Source: Spongospora subterranea f. sp. subterranea
Taxonomy: Eukaryota > Endomyxa: Phytomyxea > Phytomyxea > Plasmodiophorida
Length of the DNA: 64,000 nucleotides
Direction: 5' to 3'
NCBI GenBank assembly: GCA_049724395.1
Contig: JAUGWO010000061.1
Span: forward strand, 18,168 to 82,167
A model generated the notes under the pieces. The model had not been told where the DNA came from and did not search any database. It saw only the letters and a program-made list of their open reading frames with translations. Below are positions 1 through 10,813 of this stretch, piece after piece. Numbering within the stretch: position 1 is the first letter of the stretch; every line of letters starts with the position of its first letter. A program made the position numbers and the translations under genes.

Positions 1-308
1 AATCCCATCAAACTATTCTCGCGACGAAATAAGAAATGCCGATCGAATATTCAGCCAAGCTCGCAAACAAGCACAAAGGCTGATCCCAAAATGCACTGCC
101 CATTTGCGTTTCCAAAAAGACGCTGGATTAGATCGCAAGATTTCGACCCATGAACCATGGCGCTTCCCCATCATGTTCCATTGCAGCAATTGACCTGGTA
201 CACAAACAAGACCTTGAGATGGTCCTTCAGCGCAGTCCCTCAAAGAATTTTTCTCCGAATGCAGTTTTCGTTCAGTCAGCACTTGTACGATGCTTGTGCG
301 TAACAACT

Positions 309-640
309 TTATTGTAAATCTGATAGCAACATAACAGCATCCAACAGAGGCTGTTCAACCAGCTTTAATTGAACCAAGTTTGCGCAGGCAGCAAAAATCA
401 GCTGATGTTTTTGTCGAAAATGTCTGAACTGCCCGCGTAGACAACTGATGTCTTTGAACCGCTTGTTAACCATCTCGTGTCTTGCTTGCAGAATATTGAG
501 TTCACGGTTGAGTCTTCGGTCCCTGTCCGAATTTGGATTGACTGGTGTAAAAAAAATGAACTCGCCCATCTTGATACCCTTTTGTCAGCCGATGGCATCT
601 CACCGAAACGTAGTTTTGGAACTACGCAATGTCGAGCCCT
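309..640 (-). mobile_element. DDE transposase C-terminal fragment (DDE_Tnp_4 / Harbinger type)
   Basis: The minus strand carries the tail of a cut-and-paste transposase. A segment reading ADKGYQ in one frame is followed in another by a stretch with RHEMVNKRFKDISCLR and then FAACANLVQLKLVEQPL. This resembles the end of DDE_Tnp_4 enzymes: an aspartate-containing turn, then the R..VE..F helix carrying the last acidic residue, then a conserved NL.L..P close. The rest of the enzyme is not visible to the right. The frame change shows that the copy is decayed. Assignment rests on pattern only; another DDE family is possible. Confidence 0.4.
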
Positions 641-785
641 GGCCATTCACCGCATGGGACGCCTCTTGCGTATTGTTGTGTATGTATATTTAGGGTATAA
701 TGCCACAAACAATACATCTCGTGATTTGATATCATCAGAATTTGCAACTTCAAGGTCTTTTTTGGCACTAGGTAAATCACTTTGC

Positions 786-1604
786 TGATGTTGAGTGCTG
801 TTTCCCATCCTATCGCCATCAACAAGCCACTCAAGGCAAGAATAAGGGGGGAATATTATAAATTTAGAAATGCAAGCTATTGGCGACCTATCTGCGAGAT
901 TTTGCCAGAGTGGCTTGAATCTGCACAATGCGTGCGGCATCATGAGGACTAAGGTCGTCCATAAAGCGACAACCAAATTTTTCAAACATTGCAACTCCGG
1001 AGTGGCAGAACGAGATTTCAGTTTCTTGCAAGGCTGATCGACTCGTACAACAGACACATTTCTGGAAGTAGGAAGCTCATCTATCGTCACCTCGCATGCA
1101 TGTTCGTAAACCTGATACCTCAAATTCAATAATCACACTTGCGGAATTAGGCACATAGCCAATACCATGTTCGTAACCTCAAAGATGCATGAGAGTTGAC
1201 GATAGATGAGCTTTCTACCCCCAAAATTGTGTTTCTGTTCCTCAATCGTTCCCATTTGTGGTGCCGATGGCTAATGTAAAGCCAATCTCTGTCGCGGGGA
1301 AACGAACACTTCGATTTCTATTGTACGAGTCGATCGGTCTTCCAAGAAACTGAAATCTCATTCTGAAACTGCAGAGTTGCAACGGTGGGAAATTTTGATG
1401 GTTGTCGCATTATGGCCGATCTTAGTGGATAAAGAAACAGCCTCTGCTCATGATGCCGCTCGCCTTGTGCAGATTCAGGCCACTCTGGCAAAATCTCGCA
1501 GATAGGTCGCCAATAGCTTGCATTCTGAATTTATAATATTCCCCCCTTATTTTTGCCTTGAGTGGCTTGTTGATGGCGATAGGGTGGAAACAGCACTCAG
1601 CAGC
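786..1604. repeat. Long fold-back (inverted) repeat
   Basis: Bases 786-941 are nearly the exact reverse complement of 1449-1604, including the run of G beside AATATT and the sequence around GCGACCTATCTGCGAGATT. Pairing continues inward with more mismatches (about 945-1110 against 1205-1445, with GATCGACTCGTACAA and AGCTCATCTATCGTCA in both arms) and nearly reaches the centre at about 1170. Both arms together form a hairpin of about 820 bases. Outer arms match better than inner arms. Open frames on the minus strand (647-1129 and 1422-1775) are by-products of the arms. Confidence 0.88.
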
Positions 1605-2378
1605 TGATTGCAAGCACCAAGGTCGTTCCACGCCCCCCCGCGGCAGTGATTGTGGTTTTTGTGAAGTAATCGCGTATCGTGCCAAATTGACATGAGTCGA
1701 ATTACGATGGTGCCGCTCTCGCTCAAGGTCAGGAGCGATTGTCGTCAGTACTGCACGTACAACGTCACATGACAAGTCATGAGCCCCTCAGCCAACGCTG
1801 AGTCGAACGCCAGACTGGCCACGACAGCCCTTGTTTGACGGGGACGTTCCCAGGAAGGCAGTGTGTTCACCGTTCCCGCGAGAAGGTTTAATTATGGGCG
1901 CCGTTGGTTGCAGACGCGTCTGATAAACGCGATCAAATCCATGGACCGAACACGATTCCAAGTTCGAAGCTCACTTGGCCTCATTCAACACTGAAAAGTA
2001 TGTTTTCGCGATATCAGTAAAATTTCGCGAACCTCACATGTATACTATCATCCACATCGAAACATCACACATTTTGGACACATAAAACTTTGCTGCACAT
2101 TACAAAATATAACATGGCGTTGTTATATGCTCTACCCCCTAAGGGTCTCCGTTGGACCCTTGAAACAAAAGCGGATATGGTCGAATAGCTACTGTAGGTA
2201 GGACAATTGAGACCAAAGGAGACTGAAAGAACAAAACCTGTCCTATGATAAATACAAAGGCTCTATTCAGTGTGGCGGCAGATTCTACATGAGAATCGAC
2301 CGACCTAATCGAGGAAGCAGAACGGCCGACTCAAATTTACATCTAGTGTAGATTGTTATATATCGGTCATTGAGGATA
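1605..2378. other. Intergenic, no gene seen
   Basis: No frame here looks conserved. The stretch holds the right flank of the fold-back and presumably the promoter of the membrane-protein gene that follows. A short inverted pair (ATAACATGGCGTTGTTAT) lies near 2110. Confidence 0.5.
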
Positions 2379-2981
2379 ATGATAACAGAAGGTTCACATT
2401 GGATTGCGATTCTGATATTCCTATGGGCAAAATGCGATGGAAGTACCCTGGACGGCGATACAGCTAATTTCGGCAGGAATAAGGATTGGGGATTTCCCCA
2501 AGATCATCATGTTTCGCCATCGCATATGTTTGCGACACCTACTGAGACCAGAACACCCTCATCCCCATCTCAACACAATTATCGAGCGCGACGTAAAAAG
2601 GCAATCAGCTCTCCTACCTTTCAAACCAGGGCAAACCAATCAGAGGTGCTGCCGAACGCAACAGTTCAGCCGACGTCATCAATACCCTCAAATGATCCCA
2701 CGACGCCGCCAGCTAATTCTGCGCCATCGTCGTCACCAGTACAGTTAGAAGATAACGAGTCCTTGTCGACGGCGATTACAATATCGATCGCTTCTTCGTT
2801 GTTCGTGGTGGCACTGCTGCTGATAGCAATAATCATGATCAAAACCAGGAACGGCTCGACCGAACACAGGGTGAGAAAACGATCGAATCAGGTTGTGTTC
2901 GAAGAAGCTCCGTATAATGGACAGATAAAGTCATATTCGGCATGGGTGTCCACCAAACATAGCAATCGATTGGAGCCATAG
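2379..2981 (+). CDS. Single-pass membrane protein, function unknown
   Basis: An uninterrupted frame encodes about 200 residues; the ATG at 2379 is the first in-frame AUG. The N-terminus is hydrophobic (HWIAILIFLWA) and looks like a signal peptide or signal anchor. A long Ser/Thr/Pro-rich region with potential N-glycosylation sites follows. One clear membrane segment lies at about residues 133-154 (ITISIASSLFVVALLLIAII), with a basic stop-transfer cluster (KTRNG, RVRKRS) and a short tail of about 40 residues. This is the plan of a type I cell-surface protein with a mucin-like stalk. I recognise no family. Confidence 0.6.
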   Translation: MITEGSHWIAILIFLWAKCDGSTLDGDTANFGRNKDWGFPQDHHVSPSHMFATPTETRTPSSPSQHNYRARRKKAISSPTFQTRANQSEVLPNATVQPTSSIPSNDPTTPPANSAPSSSPVQLEDNESLSTAITISIASSLFVVALLLIAIIMIKTRNGSTEHRVRKRSNQVVFEEAPYNGQIKSYSAWVSTKHSNRLEP

Positions 2982-3022
2982 GCGACTAACAAGTCTATAA
3001 TGATCAAAAGTGCCTCACGAAA

Positions 3023-3265
3023 TTATTGTTCGATGGACGAACCAATGGCAATTGAACCCAATATCAACGAGAATTGATTCATTAGCACCAATGATCGAAC
3101 AGCCTTTACCACCAAATAATACAAAAACATTTGGCTTTTATCTGCAAACTGTTTCCTCAGCTGAGTGTTTCTCGCGACTATGACGAAACAATTGGCAGTT
3201 AGAAGGGCCCCGATACTCACCGCTGTTGAGCGGTACAGTATAGAGAGCAGGAATTCCTTTTGCAT
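3023..3265 (-). CDS. Small hydrophobic protein or exon
   Basis: An 80-residue minus-strand frame contains a hydrophobic stretch near residues 14-31 and another at about 46-75, separated by a charged linker (RNTQLRKQFADKSQ). It could be a two-span membrane protein. A consensus-like donor (GCG|GTGAGT) lies inside the frame, so the first 15 codons may be one exon and the remainder intron or a separate exon. It lies convergent with the preceding membrane-protein gene. No family recognised; it could be a chance frame. Confidence 0.3.
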   Translation of the reverse strand: MQKEFLLSILYRSTAVSIGALLTANCFVIVARNTQLRKQFADKSQMFLYYLVVKAVRSLVLMNQFSLILGSIAIGSSIEQ

Positions 3266-3883
3266 TGGTCCTTCTCTTTGTTGCCCATTATCACAGAGTA
3301 GGATTGCGATTTGATTAGTTCACCAGAGGACAAGTCATAATCAATATTCGCGACCTCTCAACGATAAGGTTTTACCATAGAATTTATTTTTCAAATTATC
3401 AAATATACTACCGAGAAGACTTTTTCGATCGTGTTGCTGGAATTATGAATGATCCTCATCATGACACGACATGATCAACGTCTAGCTACGATCACGAGGT
3501 GATTATGAGGGTGCGGTTGTCAATGGCTGGCGGAAACATCGAAGAGGAAACAAAAACGACCAAAATGTGGCACAGTTGGCGACACGTGCCGCAATTTTAC
3601 CGACTCTGGGAGTTACTCTCATTATTATGTGTTATTTATTGTGTTACCCTGATGTTTGCTGGGGGGTCAGTGAGGAGTCGGTATTTCCGGTAACATGTCG
3701 GACTTATGAGGTATGGCATGGCCGGCATGGGTTACTGTTACACTGGACGAGGGGACCTGTATATCCACTTGCTCCAACCCACGTCACGATACCCATCAAC
3801 GTCCCTGCCGCCTGCGATTACCGTCACGATCAGGTTTTTCGCCATTTCACCCATTTGCTCTGATTCAGTGACTCCCTTCAGTA
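3266..3883. other. Intergenic, no gene seen
   Basis: Short overlapping frames of 60-100 codons exist on the plus strand (3499-3863), but none has recognisable composition or motifs. This is presumably the upstream region of the small secreted-protein gene at 3884. Confidence 0.4.
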
Positions 3884-4213
3884 ATGGGTCGATGCCGTCT
3901 TTGGTGTGCTGTTATTCTGTTCTCGGTTCTCTGGATTCACGATGGCGCAGCCATTGGTCCCGAGGAAGCGCTACCCGAATTATCTGCAATCCTTCTTTCT
4001 CCAGCCCAAGAAAATGCTTCGCCTGAGAATCCCCCTCTTCCTCCTCTTGCCCAAGTACAAGCGTCATCTGAAACTCTCCACCACACCTATCAAACCGTGG
4101 TTGGTCTTTCCGTTGTCCTTGCGGGTCCCACTGATGGGAAGAATGTTCTCACCCGTTTTGCTGAAAGCGCCACAAACCTTGCGAAAAATTTGAAGAACTA
4201 TGGGGTACAATGA
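3884..4213 (+). CDS. Small secreted protein, function unknown
   Basis: A single frame of 109 residues begins with a textbook signal peptide (MGRCRLWCAVILFSVLWIHDGAA, cleavage likely after residue 23). A Pro/Glu-rich region follows (SPENPPLPPL), then a helix-prone C-terminal part (FAESATNLAKNLKNYG). It has no transmembrane segment after the signal and no cysteine pairs. The frame is complete from ATG to stop, but a spliced extension cannot be excluded. Family unknown. Confidence 0.5.
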   Translation: MGRCRLWCAVILFSVLWIHDGAAIGPEEALPELSAILLSPAQENASPENPPLPPLAQVQASSETLHHTYQTVVGLSVVLAGPTDGKNVLTRFAESATNLAKNLKNYGVQ

Positions 4214-5200
4214 TCCTGTCAGCAACATTACCACCTTCAAGTCAAGCTCTGTTCTAAGATTAAACTGTCCAGTATATATCGCATTGATGTTATTGGCCGC
4301 CAATTTATATATAACCCCATTAGCATTGACCTTTTTGTTATCACAGAGGGGTCTAATTTTCCATTAGACTCATAAACCATTTTCAAACACATTTCAATGA
4401 AGTCCAGATTGCTTGATTCGTCAGGAAAGCAGAAGAACCCCGAATTTGCTGGCTGTGTGATGCCGATTGACACAGAAATCTCGTTGGACAGTTACTTCAG
4501 CTATCTGACATCTGTAAACTCGCTGAGAATTTCAAGAATTGACCAATATTGGTCAGCAGTCTTTTACCTATCTGAATTAGGTAATCTCATACATGGCACC
4601 CTCGCATCGCTCGAGTCACGTTCGAACGTGATCGCTCAATTGCAAGATGTTTCGTACTGTCGAATTTGAAACCCTCGATCGTGTTGAAAGTGTAAACGCA
4701 ACTGATGGATGATTATACGCCCTTTTGAACAATGCAGGAGACCAGGATGAGCATCGGGGAGCGCGATAATGCATGCTGGATTTAGCGATGGCAATATCAC
4801 AAACAATGTTTGTTGAGCTAGGCGGCCACTGCAATAATCGTTGCTATTAAGGAGACTCCCGCCCCTCCGTTATTTACACTCATCAGAGAAGGGACCGTAA
4901 GAACCAGAACCGGATCCTTTTACAGTGGTTATCATGGTCCAGATATTGACAGTCAATCCTGGATATTGTCAACCCATGAACTGCTCAAGGTTCTATTGGT
5001 TATTCCTTCCCAGTATTGGGTCAGGCGGTTCGTATGATCAATCCATGAAACACACATTTCCACAGAGCAGTTAAAAAAGAGGACAATCAAACTAGATTAC
5101 TTTCCGGCGATCGAGTATCCCTGATTTCGTCACTGACTTTCGGCACCATTAGAACTTTGTCGTGTTGATGGGTTTGGCCAATAGAGTCCGCGATCATCTG
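4214..5200. other. Mostly unassigned; possible minus-strand exon near 4240-4475
   Basis: A minus-strand frame reads ITQPANSGFFCFPDESSNLDF followed by EMCLKMVYESNGKLDPS. Its composition looks protein-like, but it has no start codon of its own and I could not connect it to convincing neighbouring exons. The rest (4480-5200) shows nothing recognisable. Confidence 0.25.
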
Positions 5201-6050
5201 GCTAGCCGGAAAGTGATCTAATTTGATAGCCCCCTTTCCTAACTACCCCCTGGAAAAATGGGAACTTGATATCGATAAGAAACACATCCTGGAGTTCCCG
5301 CACACCGCCAAGGCATCCTCGGCTGTCATCAAACAAGTTACCGGGTACTCGGGCTGGTCTCCGCCTAGCCCAACTCGTTGTCATTGTCATCACACAATCC
5401 TGTCACAATTGCCATCACCGCAATCGTTGATTGACGAGTATCAGTGTCGTCCCCAATCACTATCGGAGGAGGCGCCCATCCTGGGGTTTTGCGCCTCGGG
5501 AATAAACGAACCCCCAACTTTTGTGTACAAGACAAATATTGAAGCACTCGTTTGGCAGCCGTCCTGATCCGAAACTAGTTGTGTATTTGCACCACGTTCC
5601 AACCGAGTTCAATATATCCGGTCGTGTGTGAGTAGCGATGTAGAGTTCAGGGCTCCGACCAGACTCCCAATATGGGGTAGTTTTCATCTTGGCGCGCTCC
5701 TCCGTATCTTTGAGGCCCATCCTCCTGTTCAGGTAGTATCCTGGTTGGTGACGGGTCTTTGTTGGTTTGCAGGAAATCAGATTAAACTGCATCATCGACT
5801 CTCCAATGGTTCAGCGAAACGGTGCCGATTATAATAAGTGCCATTCATCCCTAGCACCTGCGTCGGCTGGTCAATATCAGTGATTTGGAACTCAGCCGTC
5901 CGCCCGGTCACGATTCGTTGACGTAATTTGTCATCATTACGCGCCAATATCATGTCGTCCACGTATAATCGCCCACTCAGGATCGAGAAATCGTGTAATT
6001 TCCTGTGGCGCTACATGCGCATGGGTAAACTGATGGCGGTCGGCGGACGG
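5200..6050 (-). mobile_element. Ty1/copia retrotransposon fossil (reverse transcriptase and RNase H part)
   Basis: Minus-strand translations show the copia polymerase signature LYVDDMILA near 5960, and further along the element a stretch with ELYIATHTRPDI, typical of the copia RT to RNase H connection. Only part of pol remains. No long terminal repeats are visible nearby. The copy is clearly broken, with several breaks, and looks old. It ends about 60 bases before the CTU1 start codon, on the opposite strand. Confidence 0.7.
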
Positions 6051-6106
6051 GGTTGTTTTTGCGTGGCGGACTTTGGGGCTACATCGACCAGACTGAGACG
6101 TCGAAG

Positions 6107-8235
6107 ATGGTGTCGCCATGTTCCCGGTGCTCCTTGAGCCCGGCTCAGATCCGGCGCCCGCGTAATGGGAGTTGCGTGTGCGCCCCTTGTTTCTTCCTGC
6201 TGTTCGAGGGTGAAATCCACGAGACCATCACACAAAATAACTTGTTCCAGCGCGGGGATCGGATCGCCATCGGAGCCAGTGGTGGAAAAGGTCGATCCAA
6301 ACATCATTGCATCAGATTCATAGAGTAGAACATGTGTCGTTGTACAAATCGCTGTCTATTCTTTTGAAGACCACAGTTTCTATTGACCAAAGTTCGTTTA
6401 TCCGTTTGCTTTATCGCATAGCGAACCGTGCTAGGTTTTTGGGCATGGTGCTGATATCATCTTGATTTCAGACTCGACTGTGCTCATTCACGTTATGACC
6501 GCTTTGAATAAACGATATGACTATGGTCTCGATCTTGTACTGCTTTCCATTGACGAAGGGATCCGCGGGTAATATTTCACAGAAAACCTGGTTTTATCTG
6601 TAAATCCTTTTTGAGGCACTTTGCCGTTTATGAGTCCGATTCACTGCTTTGCCAATGTATCAATTTGGTTATCATCGTTCTAGGTGTCTCTGAACTGATA
6701 TTTTCCATTCTTTGCGATAGGTATCGCGATGATTCGTTGGCCACTGTGCACCGAAACAAGGTCGAATACGGGTTGCCGCTCGAGGTCTGTGCGTTTACTG
6801 ATAACATGCCACTCGGCACATCTTCTTCAATGTTCTTGTCGCACACTCGTGCTTCGAATGCAGTTATCGATTTGTTTTCATTCGTGTTCATCTTTGGCCA
6901 ATTACGCTCCTATTTTGGAGTATAATTATTTGCCATTATGATTCGTAATCAGCTCATTCCCATGTGTTGTTGTGTTCAGATCCTCTCATATCGTGATCTG
7001 TATGGGTGGACGATGGATGATGTTGTCGGCGAGATTGGTTTACGATCCAACTGCACATTCTGGTAAAAAGTCCACTTGTCGTTGTGCATTCGCGTACTCA
7101 TTATCACGTTTATATTGACTGTAAACGATTAGCGGTGTGTTCAGACGGCAGGTAAATCTCAAACATTTAATAATATACCTGTTCCTTTTATTACCTTGTG
7201 CTTTATGTCAGAACTTTCCATTTTCCCGTGTTGTTTACATTCTCTAATGTGATGGTTGATTAGGCACTGGATCGCGGTGCTGCTCGTATAGGTGCATCGA
7301 AAATCGTAACTGGACATAATGCTGACGATGTCGCTGAGACGGTCTTGATGAACCTTCTTCGTGGCGATATTGCTCGTTTAGGTATCATCTTACCTCATGC
7401 GGTTTTTTGTCTGATCCGACTCTTTCTGTTGCGATTTCTCAATGTTATCTACGCTCTCACTGCCTTGTTGGAAGATCGCATAAATTTCAGTCTTCCCCAT
7501 GTTGCGGTTGACATTATTTGTTTTGTGTTGGATTCACAACGTTATTGCTGTCAGGTCGGTGTGCTGATATTGTCACCGGAGCTGGATCTGCTGTGTCCCG
7601 ATCAAAGCCATTCAAGTACGCGTATGAAAAAGAAATCGTCTTGTACGCGTATCTAAAAAAACTCGACTATTTTTCTACAGAGATGCACATATTCACCCCA
7701 AGCTTACAGAGGTATATCCACCTATCTCTATACCCCCAAACCAATCCGTCTCATTTACTTGTCCAGGGTATGCGCGGGAATATATTAAAAATCTCGAGCG
7801 ATGTGATTCATCGACCATTATCAACATCATCCACGCCGCCGAACAGTTCAAAGTTGTAGAAACCGAGAAAGCTAAGCAAACTGTACCCAGAATCCTATAT
7901 ATATATATATGAAGTCGTGCCGATAATTGAACGATTTCTGACAGATTGTGCCCTGTAGCCATTGCGGCTACATGACGTCGTCGACGATCTGCAAAGCGTG
8001 CGAGTTCGTGGACGGTCTGAACAGGGGTCGGGCCAAGGAAGCGCTATGCAGTCACCGCCAGACCAGACGTGCCAATGACCAAGGGTTGCAGCAGTCCGGC
8101 GGTAACGGGATGGGATCTGGCGCCACCTCGGCCGTCGTTGGCGTTACCGGTGACGGTACGATCGACCCTGTTCGTGTTACAGGTGACGGGCTGCTGGCCG
8201 GTATCGTGGCAAGGGGTCAACCACTGGATTGGTGA
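6107..8235 (+). CDS. CTU1: Cytoplasmic tRNA 2-thiolation protein 1
   Basis: CTU1 (yeast Ncs6) is the ATP-pyrophosphatase that, with CTU2, thiolates wobble U34 of Lys, Glu and Gln tRNAs in the cytosol using sulfur from URM1. Readable exons: 6107-6290 (N-terminal CSRC/CAPC zinc site and the P-loop SGGKDSTV, completed by the next exon), 6472-6568, 6721-6784, 6980-7062, 7133-7151, 7264-7381 ([20 protein letters not shown]), 7555 to about 7715 ([26 protein letters not shown]), 7769 to about 7885, and 7945-8235 with the C-terminal CSHCGY..ICKAC zinc motif and DGLNRG. Junctions restore the family sequence, for example CTFCGVFRRQ across two introns. Oddity: just after FSTE the conserved [10 protein letters not shown] continues one base out of frame. 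The C-terminus carries a Gly/Thr-rich extension. Confidence 0.92.
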
Positions 8236-8831
8236 TGGGCAAAACGTGTCCCCCACCCCTTTATTGTCCTTTATTTAACTCAAAATTCGCTATTTGATCT
8301 ACAATCGCACCGTTATTATAAATATCCGGGAATCAATCGTAAAGCGTCGACATCATGATCGTGCATATGAACTGGGTAGCCTAGGCAATTTGCAACCAGA
8401 CTAGATTTCTGTAAACGCAGAAGATTCATACGTTTGGGTCCAAGTTTTCGATATGAACCGGGTTATTTGTCAAAACCAGCCAATCGATGACCTGCTTTAC
8501 CAACGCGAATGCACAGCTCGACATATTGTCCTATCAGGCTCCTGCGTTGAAAACGGTGAATCTGTTTTCAGTCGAGCACGTGAACTAGACCGTATCATCA
8601 CAGTATTGTTCTTCTTTACAACAATCACTGATTTCCTTCAACCAAAGTACTCAAAGCTGATGACTTGAACCAATTGGGGTTCAATATCGTTCAGATACAG
8701 TGTTGAGACCACCTCTATAGGTGATCCGAACCGACTGGAGCTTGACCGGGTTCCCATCGTCATTCAAACACAGAGATGATTTCCAACATGGTGCTCTCAA
8801 TGATATTATCGGGATTAAAACAAGCGGTTTA
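8236..8831. other. Intergenic between convergent CTU1 and eIF3i
   Basis: This region contains the two 3' ends of convergent genes. One plus-strand frame (8453-8668) has no recognisable features. Confidence 0.5.
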
Positions 8832-9824
8832 TTATTTGGTAGAGAAATAGTCCCTATCGGCTGGATTGCTCTGGTTGAAACAATGCAGTCGAACATAGCC
8901 GTCTTCGGCCCCGCTGGCGAAACTCTTCCCATCGGGGTTGAACGCCAGCGTATTGATCGGGCCGAAATGGCCGGCAACCGACCCGAGTTGCTCCTGGAAC
9001 ACGATATGATAGAACATGGCGTCGAATTTCCCTTGGCGCGTGTGGGTCTGCGTCACATTCATGGCTTCCTCACCACCGCCCAGCACAACATATGGGAACG
9101 AGCCTGGCGCGATGACGGCGGCGTTCACGGGCCGATCGGTCCTGAACACCTTCAGGCAGCGCAGCGTCGCCGCGTCGTACAACCGCGCCGTCGCGTCTTT
9201 CGAGCTGGTCACGAACATTGTTTTGTCCTTGGAGAACGCCAGATTGTTGATTCCCTTGGAGTGATCCGACGCTTTTCGTAATTCCTTTCCGGTTTCAACG
9301 TCCCAAACCCGAACAGTTCCGTCATCGCTGGCTGAGATAATTGTTTGATTTAAAGATCCCCAAACGGCGCGATTGATTTTTAGTTCGTGTCCGACGAATT
9401 CCTGGACAGGCGCGTCTTCGATGCGATCAACATCGCCCCCATGTAGGTTGTAGATGAAGATCTTGGGCACTTGACCCATTGCTTTATCGCCAACGGTCAG
9501 AATTTGCTGATCGCCCAGGGCGAAACCAACAGCGCGGACGGCCGACATGTGAGTGAACGAGAAGAGTTCCTTGCCGGATTCGATATCCCATAGCTTGGCG
9601 GTGTTATCGGCGGCTCCAGTGAGCAGCATTGTGCTGGTGAAGTTGGTGTCGCAATGCCAGACAGACCCTTTATGGCCGTTATAGGTTCCAAGGCGTTGGC
9701 CATTATGGGCATACCAGACTGTGGGTTTATGGTCCTTACTGCAGGTGAATAGCAGGTCGCCGTCCCGATTGAAATGGATATGGGTCAGAGGGCGTTCGTG
9801 CCCTTTCAACAAGATCGGCCTCAT
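8832..9824 (-). CDS. EIF3I: Translation initiation factor 3 subunit I
   Basis: A single uninterrupted exon encodes 330 residues, close to the 325 of animal eIF3i. This WD40 protein forms part of the eIF3 b-i-g module on the 40S subunit. The start MRPILLKGHERPLT matches the family's MKPILLQGHERSIT. Conserved blocks follow in order: GTYNGHKGSVW, TGAADNTAKLWD, SASDDGTVRVWD, FVTSSKDATARLYD, TDRPVNAAVIAP, VVLGGGEEAMNVT, and the end GHFGPINTLAFNPDGKSFAS with SGAEDGYVRLH. The absence of introns contrasts with the split neighbour CTU1, with which it is convergent. Confidence 0.97.
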   Translation of the reverse strand: MRPILLKGHERPLTHIHFNRDGDLLFTCSKDHKPTVWYAHNGQRLGTYNGHKGSVWHCDTNFTSTMLLTGAADNTAKLWDIESGKELFSFTHMSAVRAVGFALGDQQILTVGDKAMGQVPKIFIYNLHGGDVDRIEDAPVQEFVGHELKINRAVWGSLNQTIISASDDGTVRVWDVETGKELRKASDHSKGINNLAFSKDKTMFVTSSKDATARLYDAATLRCLKVFRTDRPVNAAVIAPGSFPYVVLGGGEEAMNVTQTHTRQGKFDAMFYHIVFQEQLGSVAGHFGPINTLAFNPDGKSFASGAEDGYVRLHCFNQSNPADRDYFSTK

Positions 9825-10226
9825 CGCCCTTCTCGTGGAACTTGATCAGCGACAGTTATTTGTGTCGCCGTCACGGACTCCGTGAGATGGTCATTTCCAC
9901 CAACTAACGATACCTGTGAGTACCGAACTCGGCCAAATCTCGGCATCTGCACATCTGGCAATATTCGGCATATGATGCAGTCCTCATTTGGATCTGTTAA
10001 TTGAACCGCACACGGCCTGGCGATATTCCATAATCGGAGTAGGTAGCGCCATGTTGGATTGGATATATTGATATGGGTGTGGCGATAGTGATTTTCTGAA
10101 TATCTCTGGTGTGGCCGCTGGAAGTGTGGGTCTGTCGACATGAATGGTGTCGATCGTTCACATATACACAGTTGTGCGATACGGTCTAAACTCGAAGAGG
10201 CGTGTTAGGACCCAATGACAACGGAT

Positions 10227-10382
10227 CCGGTTATAGATGGAAATGCTGCCATGATTTTGGCCATGCGGGCTGAACTCGACGTATTTGAATCGTCTCGGGG
10301 TCGGTGCCGCGGTGACGACCCGTCCGGCAACAAGGTTAGCCCGCATGGCCAGGATAATGGCAGCACTTCCATCTAATAACCG
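10227..10382. repeat. Inverted repeat (hairpin), about 55-base arms
   Basis: The left arm (10227-10282, CCGGTTATAGATGGAAATGC onward) pairs with 10325-10382, which reads in reverse complement CCGGTTATTAGATGGAAGTG onward. A 40-base loop separates them. There are a few mismatches and indels. Confidence 0.8.
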
Positions 10383-10509
10383 GAATACTTGATATGGTGC
10401 GGGTTTCGATCTCAATTGCCAAAGGCGTTATCTCATCGCTATAAGGCGGGTCTCTAACTGATCGGAGAAGAACTGCAGATTGAAGGTGAACTATGCGGAT
10501 TGAAGCCAT

Positions 10510-10813
10510 TGAGAATGATGATTGCAAGAAGATGGTCTCCAACAGAGATGATGCTGGGCGGTGCTATTGCTCGCTGGGCGTCAACAGGTTGATTCGCCCA
10601 AAGGATCTTCCATCATTCGTGAACAATCTTCTTGGTAGTCAATCCAATGCATTCTTCAGGTTCATCTTTGTGGCCCAAAAACAATCTGCAACAATAGCGC
10701 CATGGTTAAAACTGATGGCCTGCAAAACAGGAGGGCTGACGCCCTGCGAGCAATAGCACCGCCCAGCATCATCTCTGTTGGAGACCGTCGTCTTCATGCA
10801 ATCATCATTCTGA
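10510..10813. repeat. Inverted repeat, about 65-base arms with 170-base loop
   Basis: The sequence starting AGAATGATGATTGCAAGAAG at 10510 and running through the block GATGATGCTGGGCGGTGC recurs in reverse complement at about 10745-10813 with roughly three mismatches. The loop holds no recognised gene. It lies 130 bases from the previous hairpin but shares no obvious sequence with it. Confidence 0.85.

Noticed and set aside
8721-9281. 186-codon plus-strand frame across the eIF3i gene
   Set aside because: It is a shadow of the minus-strand WD40 gene, whose protein is conserved along its full length.
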